This document shows positions 58,230 to 64,000 of a DNA stretch of 64,000 nucleotides, in pieces. The translations under genes and the position numbers were made by a program. The DNA comes from Streptosporangium lutulentum (GTDB lineage Bacteria > Actinomycetota > Actinomycetes > Streptosporangiales > Streptosporangiaceae): positions 496,001 through 560,000 of the forward strand of contig NZ_JAUSQU010000001.1 in NCBI RefSeq assembly GCF_030811455.1, in the 5' to 3' direction. The notes below the pieces were generated by a model. That model was given only the letters and a program-made list of their open reading frames with translations, was not told the origin of the DNA and did no database searches. Every line of letters starts with the position of its first letter. Position 1 is the first letter of the stretch.

Positions 58230-58805
58230 ATGGGAAAGGTCATCTTGCACGTCACCATGTCGCTGGACGGTTTCATGGCCGGCCCGGACATCAGCGTCGA
58301 ACTGCCTATGGGCCGGGGCGGGCAGCGGCTGCACGACTGGATATTCAACGCGTCACCCAACGACGCGGACGCCGAGGTGATCCGGGAGCTGTTCACCACG
58401 ACGGGAGCGGTCGTGCTGGGCAGGCGGACGTTCGACGTGAGCCTGGGGGAGTGGGAGGACACGCCTTTCCCCGCACCTTCCTTCGTGCTCACGCATGAGG
58501 TTCGAGACGAGCTGGCCATGAAGAGCGGGACGTTCACCTTCGTGACCGACGGCGTCGAGAGCGCACTTCGGCTGGCCAGGGCGGCCGCGGGTGAGAAGAA
58601 CGTCATCGTGATGGGCGCGGACGTCTCCCAGCAGGTCCTCAGAGCCGGCCTCCTCGATGAGATACACCTTCAGATCGCGCCGGTGCTGATCGGCGAGGGC
58701 CGCCGGTTGTTCGACCACCTCGGCGCCGAGCACATCGAGCTGGAACGGATTCGAGTGATCGAGTCACCCCACGCCACGCATCTGGAATTTCGCGTGGTGA
58801 AGTAG
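58230..58805 (+). CDS. Dihydrofolate reductase-like protein (RibD C-terminal fold)
   Basis: A 191-residue DHFR-fold protein of the YyaP/RibD C-terminal group. The N-terminal LHVTMSLDGFMAGPDISVE, the VVLGRRTFD motif (about residue 60), KNVIVMGADVSQQVLRAGLLDEIHLQIAPVLIGEGRRLFD and the ending LEFRVVK are typical. Such stand-alone reductases bind NADPH but have no assigned substrate. TACTGT eight bases before the ATG suggests a leaderless start. It begins 11 bp after the transposase scrap, so the insertion may have replaced its original upstream region. Confidence 0.88.
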   Translation: MGKVILHVTMSLDGFMAGPDISVELPMGRGGQRLHDWIFNASPNDADAEVIRELFTTTGAVVLGRRTFDVSLGEWEDTPFPAPSFVLTHEVRDELAMKSGTFTFVTDGVESALRLARAAAGEKNVIVMGADVSQQVLRAGLLDEIHLQIAPVLIGEGRRLFDHLGAEHIELERIRVIESPHATHLEFRVVK

Positions 58806-58817
58806 GCGCCGCCGCCA

Positions 58818-58941
58818 CGGTCCCGTTCCGCCCGAGCCTGCCGGCGGGAGGCCACGATCCCGTTCCGTCCGGGACGACCGGCGGTCTGCCTGAGCCTCCC
58901 GGTGGGAGGATCCGGTCCCGTTCCGTCCGGGACGATCGGTG
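58818..58941 (+). repeat. Three imperfect tandem repeats after the DHFR-like gene
   Basis: Units beginning CGGTCCCGTTCCG or CGATCCCGTTCCG start at about 58818, 58855 and 58913; the last two share GTTCCGTCCGGGACGA. CGTCCGGGACG is partly self-complementary. They lie between two convergent genes and may terminate transcription. Confidence 0.6.
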
Positions 58942-59011
58942 AGAGGACTCGTCCCCGTCCTGGCCTGCCTGACGGTGGGAGAACTCGCAGGCACGGGGAG
59001 AGGGTGGCGTT

Positions 59012-59953
59012 TCAGGACACCTCGGCGACCAGGCGTTTGCGGAACACCCAGTACGACCAGGCCTGGTAGCCCAGCACGAACGGCAGCGCGATCAGTCCGA
59101 TCCAGGTCAGCACGCTCAGCGTGTAGGGGCCGGAGGCGGCTTCGGCGATGGTCAGGCCGGGCAGGGGGGCCGGGGAGAGGGCGCCGAACAGGGCGGCGCC
59201 GGTCAGGACGATGGACGAGGCGGTGGCGGCGAACGCCCAGCCGTCCCGGCCGCGCCAGGTCAGTGCGATCCCGGCGGCCAGGGCCGCCATCGCGGTCAGG
59301 GCGCAGGCCCACAGCCACGGAGCCGCGGCCCAGTCGGCGACGGCCGCCGGCACGCCGGGGATGGTGGACAGCGCCACCACCGCGGCGGGCAGGACCACCG
59401 TCGAGGCGATCATCGCGGCACGGCGGGCACGCGAGCGCATCGGGCCGGAGGTCTTGAGCGCGACGAAGACCGCCCCGTGAAGCACGCACAGCGAGAGCGA
59501 GAACACCCCGCCGACCAGTGCCGCCGTCGCGCTGCCGTGCAGCAGGGCGGCGAAGACGGCGCCCCACAGGAACGCCGGCAGCGCGCTGCCGACCAGGATG
59601 CCCAGGTCGCACCGGGCGCGGCCCGCGGAGCTGTGGACCTTGCCCCGCCACTCCAGGCCGATGCCGCGCACGATCAGCCCGACGAGGATCAGCACGATCG
59701 GCAGGTAGAACGTGCTGAACAGCCCGGCGTACCAGACGGGGAAGGCGGCGAACATCGCCCCGACGGCGGTGATCAGCCAGACCTCGTTGCCGTCCCAGAC
59801 CGGGCCGATGGTGCCCAGGATCTGCTTGCGCTCGGCCTCGTTCCTGGACAGCGCGGGCATCAGCATGCCCACACCGAAGTCGAAGCCCTCCAGGACGAAG
59901 TAACCGGTCCACAGGAACGCGATGACCGCGAACCAGAAGGTGGTGGTTTCCAT
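59012..59953 (-). CDS. cydB: Cytochrome bd ubiquinol/menaquinol oxidase subunit II
   Basis: A 313-residue membrane subunit with about eight or nine helices. Hallmarks are FWFAVIAFLWTGYFVLEGFDFGVGML at the start, IGPVWDGNEVWLITAVGAMFAAFPVWYA, and LIVRGIGLEWRGK. It pairs with CydA to form the high-affinity terminal oxidase. Its start is ten bases after the cydA stop; the operon has no cydDC in this window. Confidence 0.96.
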   Translation of the reverse strand: METTTFWFAVIAFLWTGYFVLEGFDFGVGMLMPALSRNEAERKQILGTIGPVWDGNEVWLITAVGAMFAAFPVWYAGLFSTFYLPIVLILVGLIVRGIGLEWRGKVHSSAGRARCDLGILVGSALPAFLWGAVFAALLHGSATAALVGGVFSLSLCVLHGAVFVALKTSGPMRSRARRAAMIASTVVLPAAVVALSTIPGVPAAVADWAAAPWLWACALTAMAALAAGIALTWRGRDGWAFAATASSIVLTGAALFGALSPAPLPGLTIAEAASGPYTLSVLTWIGLIALPFVLGYQAWSYWVFRKRLVAEVS

Positions 59954-59963
59954 GATTCCGCCT

Positions 59964-61409
59964 TCAGTACATCAGGGTCGGCTGGAGCCGGGCGGCCCTG
60001 TCCTCGTCGTCCTCGGAGGGCCGCGTGAGGGGGTCGGGGGAGACGGGTTCGGGGCCCGTCTTGACGTGGCGTACGAGCAGTACGGCCTCGGCCAGCGCGA
60101 GCACGCCGTACAGGGCGGTGAAGATCGCCAGCGAGACGGCCACCTCGGTCAGGCTGACGCCGGGTGACACGCTCGCGGCCGTGAGCAGCTCGCCCTGGAC
60201 GGTCCACGGCTGGCGGCCGACCTCGCTGAGCAGCCAGCCCGCGATGATCGCGATGGTCGGCAGCGGCAGCGCCAGCAGGCAGCTCCGGGCGAACCACGCG
60301 GGGATCTCACGCGGGCGGCCGGCGGCGCGGCGGCGCTTGCGGGTGAGCCACAGGCCGAGGACCGACAGTCCCACGGTGGTCAGACCGAAGACGATCATCA
60401 CGCGGAAGGACCAGAAGACCACGGGCAGGTTGGGCCGGTAGTCGCCGGGGCCGAACTGCTTCACGAACGTGGCCTGCAGGTCCTCGGTGCCCTGGACCAC
60501 CGCGTTCGGGTCGTGGGTGGAGAGGAAGCTGAGCAGCTTGGGCACCTCCACGCCGGGAACGGGGGAGAACGGCGCGCCCGCCGTGTCGTGCCTGAGGCCC
60601 TCGGCGGCGGCCAGCTTCATCGGCTGCTGCTCGTACAGCAGCCTGGCGGACGTGTCCCCGCTGGCCACGACCACGACCCCGGCGATCGCGACCATGACGA
60701 GCGCGGCCCGCATCGGGGTCCGCCACATGCTCGCCCCGCCCGGCCGTGCCGGCGTGGTCCGGCCGGGATCCGCCGGGCCGGACCGCCGTTCCCGCAGGAG
60801 GTGGTAGCCGCAGACCGCCAGCACGAATCCGCCCGCGACCACGAAGGCGCCTCCGACCACGTGGGGCACCTGGGCGAGCGCGGTGGAGTTGGTGAGCACC
60901 GCCCACAGGTCCGTCATCCGGGCCCTGCCGTCGACGACCTCGTAGCCGACCGGGTGCTTCATCCAGGCATTGGCGGCGAGGATGAAGTAGGCGGACAGGT
61001 TGGACCCGATGACAGCCGCCCAGATGGTGGCGAGGTGGATGCGCTTGGGCAGCTTGTCCCAGCCGAAGATCCAGAGACCCAGGAAGGTCGACTCCAGGAA
61101 GAACGCGAGCAGCGCCTCCAGGGCCAGAGGGGCGCCGAAGACGTCGCCGACGAAGATCGAGTACTCGCTCCAGTTCATGCCGAACTGGAACTCCTGCACG
61201 ATGCCCGTCACCACGCCCATCCCGAAGTTGATCAGGAAGAGCTTCCCGAAGAACTTCGTGAGCCGCAGGTAGTGCTCCTTGCCGGTGCGGTGCCATGCGG
61301 TCTGCAGGCCGGCCACGAAGACCCCGAGGCCGATCGTCAGGGGTACGAACAGAAAGTGGTACACGGTGGTGACCCCGAACTGCCACCGTGCCAGGTCCAG
61401 TGCGTCCAT
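59964..61409 (-). CDS. cydA: Cytochrome bd ubiquinol/menaquinol oxidase subunit I
   Basis: A 481-residue heme-bearing subunit. The N-terminus MDALDLARWQFGVTTVYHFLFVPLTIGLG carries the heme b595 His18; NFGMGVVTGIVQEFQFGMNW, ALEALLAFFLESTFLGLW (conserved Glu residues) and SEVGRQPWTVQGEL (the quinol-site GRQPW) are intact. It reduces oxygen to water at low oxygen tension. The ATG at 61409 follows GAGGGGAAG. An extended dyad region lies 22-68 bp upstream and overlaps a possible promoter. The C-terminal tail is acidic and polar. Confidence 0.96.
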   Translation of the reverse strand: MDALDLARWQFGVTTVYHFLFVPLTIGLGVFVAGLQTAWHRTGKEHYLRLTKFFGKLFLINFGMGVVTGIVQEFQFGMNWSEYSIFVGDVFGAPLALEALLAFFLESTFLGLWIFGWDKLPKRIHLATIWAAVIGSNLSAYFILAANAWMKHPVGYEVVDGRARMTDLWAVLTNSTALAQVPHVVGGAFVVAGGFVLAVCGYHLLRERRSGPADPGRTTPARPGGASMWRTPMRAALVMVAIAGVVVVASGDTSARLLYEQQPMKLAAAEGLRHDTAGAPFSPVPGVEVPKLLSFLSTHDPNAVVQGTEDLQATFVKQFGPGDYRPNLPVVFWSFRVMIVFGLTTVGLSVLGLWLTRKRRRAAGRPREIPAWFARSCLLALPLPTIAIIAGWLLSEVGRQPWTVQGELLTAASVSPGVSLTEVAVSLAIFTALYGVLALAEAVLLVRHVKTGPEPVSPDPLTRPSEDDEDRAARLQPTLMY

Positions 61410-61430
61410 CTTCCCCTCGCCGCTCCTTCG

Positions 61431-61477
61431 CTCTACGAGTTGTAGTGCTACCTCCAGTAGTACTACAAGCTGTAGAG
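61431..61477. promoter_or_regulatory. Interrupted 47-bp palindrome with BlaI-like dyads before cydA
   Basis: The arms read CTCTAC-N3-TTGTAGT-N-CTAC and the mirror GTAG-N-ACTACAA-N3-GTAGAG, centred at 61454. Each side contains a CTAC-N5-GTAG dyad, resembling the TACTAC/GTAGTA sites of BlaI/MecI-type repressors. On the cydA strand TTGTAG and TACAAC with 18-bp spacing could be the promoter, so binding would repress cydAB. Confidence 0.6.
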
Positions 61478-61689
61478 CATTGGGCGGGGAGGGTGCCACG
61501 AGCTCATGCGATCTTCGTCACACGGTCGGGGACGTGCCGCGGGTTGCACGATTCCTGTCCGGCTTGCAGGCCTTTCTTAAAGGCAATTGCAAGGAATGAT
61601 ATGGGGATGTGCAAGTGCGCCCCTATATCAATGAATCAGCCCGAAGGGGGAGTCGGCAAAGGGCCGGCACGGAGGGCTGAGGAGAAATC

Positions 61690-62223
61690 ATGATGAAGAA
61701 ACTGGCCACCGGTCTTCTGGCTCTCGCCGCCACCGGTGCCGTCGCTCTCGCCGCTCCGGCCACCGCGTCCGCCGCGACGACCGCGACCGCGTCCGCCGCG
61801 ACGACCGCGACCGTGACGGCCGGTCCGTCCGGCTACGACTACAGCGACTACTGGGGCAGCTACTACTCGTCCAACCACAAGGCCAAGGCCCGCGGCTGGA
61901 TCGGCGTCGAGTGGGACAAGCACCAGAAGCGCAACACCGTGCGGGTGAAGGGCTCCCTCTACGACCTCGACCACCGCACGTACAAGCAGGGCGGGAAGTG
62001 CGCCTACGTGAAGTTCGGGGTGCACCACTTCGGTGACAACGGCGGCCAGTGGTACGACGGCAAGTCCTACACCTACTGCGGAGCCGGCGGGGCCAAGCAG
62101 TTCCAGTTCTCCAAGAACCGGGTGGACAGCGTCCGCGTCAAGGTCTGCCAGGTCCCCCTGCACAGCTCCTACCCGACCAAGTGCGGCGACTGGGAGTACC
62201 TCTACACCGCCGAGAGCGAGTGA
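61690..62223 (+). CDS. Secreted protein of unknown function
   Basis: A 177-residue protein with a Sec signal peptide: MMKKLATGLLALAATGAVALAAPATASA, with cleavage near residue 28. A short repeat ATTATASAATTAT follows, then a mature domain rich in Tyr, Gly and Lys (YDYSDYWGSYYSSNHKAKARG) with four Cys (KCAYVKF, YTYCGAG, VKVCQVP, TKCGDW), which can form two disulfides. A purine-rich ribosome site precedes two tandem ATGs. No known domain is recognised; small beta-sandwich secreted proteins of this kind are common in Streptosporangiales. Confidence 0.8.
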   Translation: MMKKLATGLLALAATGAVALAAPATASAATTATASAATTATVTAGPSGYDYSDYWGSYYSSNHKAKARGWIGVEWDKHQKRNTVRVKGSLYDLDHRTYKQGGKCAYVKFGVHHFGDNGGQWYDGKSYTYCGAGGAKQFQFSKNRVDSVRVKVCQVPLHSSYPTKCGDWEYLYTAESE

Positions 62224-62251
62224 TCACATATAGTCCCTGCCCTCTAGCCCT

Positions 62252-62286
62252 GAACGGCTCGCCCCTTTCTCCGGGGCGGGCCGTTC
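62252..62286 (+). terminator. Hairpin terminator after the secreted protein gene
   Basis: GAACGGC-T-CGCCCC and CGGGGCG-G-GCCGTTC form a near-perfect 13-bp stem with a short loop, starting 29 bp after the stop. The rest of the gap to 62484 has an AT-rich stretch (62325-62400) with a 21-codon frame (MRIFLDEGFSVIHCF...) that lacks a ribosome site. Confidence 0.85.
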
Positions 62287-62484
62287 GGCGTGTGGGGCGG
62301 TTTGTGTGAACGGGCCTCTCTGGTGATGCGCATCTTTTTGGACGAGGGCTTTAGTGTTATTCATTGCTTCTCGGATGAATCACGAATTTAGCCGGATCTT
62401 TCGCCTCCGCGGTGGGTTTGTGCGGTATGGCGTGATCGCCCTCTTCGGCGTGCCGGCCGCGCGCCGCTGCCGGAGGTGGGTCGC

Positions 62485-62844
62485 CTAACCCTCGCGCTCG
62501 TCGAAGGCCTTGATCAGCCGCTTGGGCGCGGCCATCCGCCAGGACTCGGTGACCAGCTCACCCAGCTCGCCGAGCTCCAGCGCGGCGGTCTTGACCAGCA
62601 TGTACTGGTAGTTCTGGTAGTGAGGCGTGACGATGAAGATCTCGGGGCGCTCCTCGGTGAGCGCCGTGCGCTCGTCGACGGTGACCTTGAAGACCATGAG
62701 CTCGGGATCCTCGTGCTGGCGGATGAACAACGTGCCGTTCACCTTCAGCGAGGGGGTGCCCCAGGACTCGGACTCCTCGACCCCCGGCAACTCGATCGCA
62801 ACATCACGGACGCGGCTGAAATCAAGCACATTCCACGATGACAC
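62485..62844 (-). CDS. MmcQ/YjbR family protein
   Basis: A 119-residue protein of the MmcQ/YjbR fold (CyaY-like double-wing). LPGVEESESWGTPSLKVNGTLFIRQHEDPELMVFKVTVDERTAL, YQYMLVKTAALELGELGELVTESWRMAAPKRLIKAFDE are the family pattern. DNA binding has been suggested from the fold; function is unknown. The GTG at 62844 has no good ribosome site. It is monocistronic. Confidence 0.9.
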   Translation of the reverse strand: MSSWNVLDFSRVRDVAIELPGVEESESWGTPSLKVNGTLFIRQHEDPELMVFKVTVDERTALTEERPEIFIVTPHYQNYQYMLVKTAALELGELGELVTESWRMAAPKRLIKAFDEREG

Positions 62845-62982
62845 ATCGTGGTTCTGTTATCCAACGACTGGCGAAGGGGCGGCCGGCGGTGGGCGACCTC
62901 AGATCACACGCAGCACCCCGACCCGCGAACCGTCACCTCCCGAGAGACTTCCGGCGGCGACCACTGAGCGTGGTTCGCAGGT

Positions 62983-63879
62983 CTACGAATCGCCGGCCGG
63001 GGTTCCGATCGCGGCTTTCAGGTAGGCGTCGAGGTTGCCGAGCTCGAAACCCCGGCGCTTGATCTTGTTGACCAGGATGCGGAAGTCCCGCGAGAGGTTC
63101 GGGCGGAAATGCAGCAGCAGGACGTCGCCCGGACGCAGCTTCTTGTCGGGCACCTGGTAGGCGATCTTCCCTCCGGGTTGCACGGTCGCGGTCCAGAGAA
63201 GGAGCGCGTCGAGGCCACACGCTTTGGCCGCCTTGAGCGTCAGACTGTTGTAACTGCCGAACGGCGGGCGGAACAGGGCGGGCTGGGTTCCGGTGTGCTT
63301 GCGGATCAGTTTGGAGGAGCCGCAGATCTCGGCCTTCTGCTGGTCGTAGCCGAGCGACGGCAGGCTCGGATGGGTCAGCGTGTGGTTCTCGATCGTCGCG
63401 CCCGCGTCGCGCAGGTCACGCACGTACCCCCATTTGCCCGCCCCCAGGAACTTGCCGCCCTGAGCGGTCGGATCGACCGCGCCCCTGGCTTCCACGGCGT
63501 CGCGCATCACGAAGGCCGCGATGGGGATCCGCTGGCTCCTGACCTGTGACACGAAACCGGGATCCTGTTCCCAGCCGTCGTCGATGGTGAGGAAGACGAC
63601 CTTCCTCTTGGTCGGAATGGAACTGATCACCGGCGGCAGGCCGTCGTCGGATCGGGGGATCCTCTTCACCTCGCCCGGTCGGGGCAGTGCCCCGGGCGGT
63701 CCCTTCGGAGTCGCCGCCTCCGCGGATCCGGCGGAGGAGACGCCGGTGCCCGGGCCCGGCGTGGAGGTCGCGCCGCCGGCACCGGATCCCCCGTCCGTGC
63801 CGGTGCCGCATCCGGCGCTCATCGCCAAGGCCACGAAGGCGGCCGCCGATCTGATCGCCCATGACTTCGCCGCTGACAT
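62983..63879 (-). CDS. Polysaccharide deacetylase family lipoprotein
   Basis: A 298-residue exported lipoprotein. The signal peptide ends in the lipobox LAMSAGC (Cys24), followed by a Gly/Ser/Thr-rich linker to about residue 60. The NodB-type domain shows KVVFLTIDDGWEQDP (motif 1, with Asp), TIENHTLTHPSL (motif 2, metal His pair), FRPPFGSYN (motif 3) and DVLLLHF (motif 5-like, His). It probably removes acetyl groups from peptidoglycan or another cell-envelope glycan outside the membrane. The 121 bp between its start and the window end show no gene. Confidence 0.93.
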   Translation of the reverse strand: MSAAKSWAIRSAAAFVALAMSAGCGTGTDGGSGAGGATSTPGPGTGVSSAGSAEAATPKGPPGALPRPGEVKRIPRSDDGLPPVISSIPTKRKVVFLTIDDGWEQDPGFVSQVRSQRIPIAAFVMRDAVEARGAVDPTAQGGKFLGAGKWGYVRDLRDAGATIENHTLTHPSLPSLGYDQQKAEICGSSKLIRKHTGTQPALFRPPFGSYNSLTLKAAKACGLDALLLWTATVQPGGKIAYQVPDKKLRPGDVLLLHFRPNLSRDFRILVNKIKRRGFELGNLDAYLKAAIGTPAGDS

Positions 63880-64000
63880 GGACGATCATCCTGCCAGCAA
63901 TCGAAGCGCTAAATGCCCGGTTTGGGAACTTTATGGCCGTGGTCCCCGTGGTCTCCATCCGCCTCGCGCCCGCCGCCTGGGCTGGTTGTCCGCGTTCGCC

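Noticed and set aside
62325-62390. 21-codon AT-rich frame after the secreted protein
   Set aside because: No ribosome site and no motif; noted only as an AT-rich stretch.

Overview
The window is high-GC DNA from a filamentous actinomycete, most likely Streptosporangiales (Streptosporangium/Nonomuraea-like). The evidence is strong G/C bias at third codon positions, a WhiB protein, SigE-family and PucR regulators, an IdeR/DtxR iron box, a ZTP riboswitch on glyA, an actinobacterial sulfur leader peptide and frequent candidate leaderless starts. No rRNA, tRNA or CRISPR array was recognised. The genus is an inference.

Layout. 1-9.6 kb: end of a primase-polymerase and a LigC-type ATP-dependent ligase (repair pair), a RibD-like reductase, glgX, osmC, an AidB-type flavoprotein and an ankyrin/HEAT protein. 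9.6-12.2 kb: a DUF1707/LiaF-like protein and a SigE-family sigma factor with a membrane partner. 12.2-16.0 kb: a translationally coupled sulfur operon (sulfite reductase, 47-aa zinc ribbon, cysH, CbiX-type chelatase) behind a leaderless promoter, a 27-aa leader peptide ending in Cys-Cys and two hairpins; a 51-aa Cys-rich protein lies upstream. 16-22.7 kb: a mycothiol-S-transferase-like protein, yccF, yihY, riboswitch-glyA, a 17-aa sORF, rsgA, whiB and an iron-box-controlled sucrase/ferredoxin-like protein. 23-30.8 kb: glpD-tetR divergent from an AGPS-like flavoprotein, a thioesterase, a phosphoesterase and a short family-A DNA polymerase. 31-34.8 kb: an MFS transporter, a probable TnpB right-end/omegaRNA relic and a membrane Ser/Thr kinase.

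35-53.4 kb is the most coherent accessory block, a purine/ureide/hydantoin catabolic island: FdrA, DUF1116 and DUF2877 (the AllF/AllG/AllH set of oxamate carbamoyltransferase); two PucR regulators; an NCS1 permease, hydantoinase/oxoprolinase and two DUF917 proteins in an overlapping operon; and an NCS2 uracil/xanthine permease coupled to a three-subunit molybdenum hydroxylase. Together they would import a purine, pyrimidine or hydantoin-like compound, hydroxylate it, open the ring, and recover carbamoyl phosphate. The FdrA protein carries an in-frame Gly-Pro-Ser collagen-like minisatellite.

53.4-64 kb is a mosaic: an MFS exporter, a decayed small ORF, a HigBA-type toxin-antitoxin pair with a perfect 14-bp dyad operator, a TnpB-like nuclease gene whose N-terminal part is in another frame, an IS5-type transposase scrap, a DHFR-like protein, cydAB behind BlaI-like dyads, a secreted protein, a YjbR protein and a polysaccharide-deacetylase lipoprotein.
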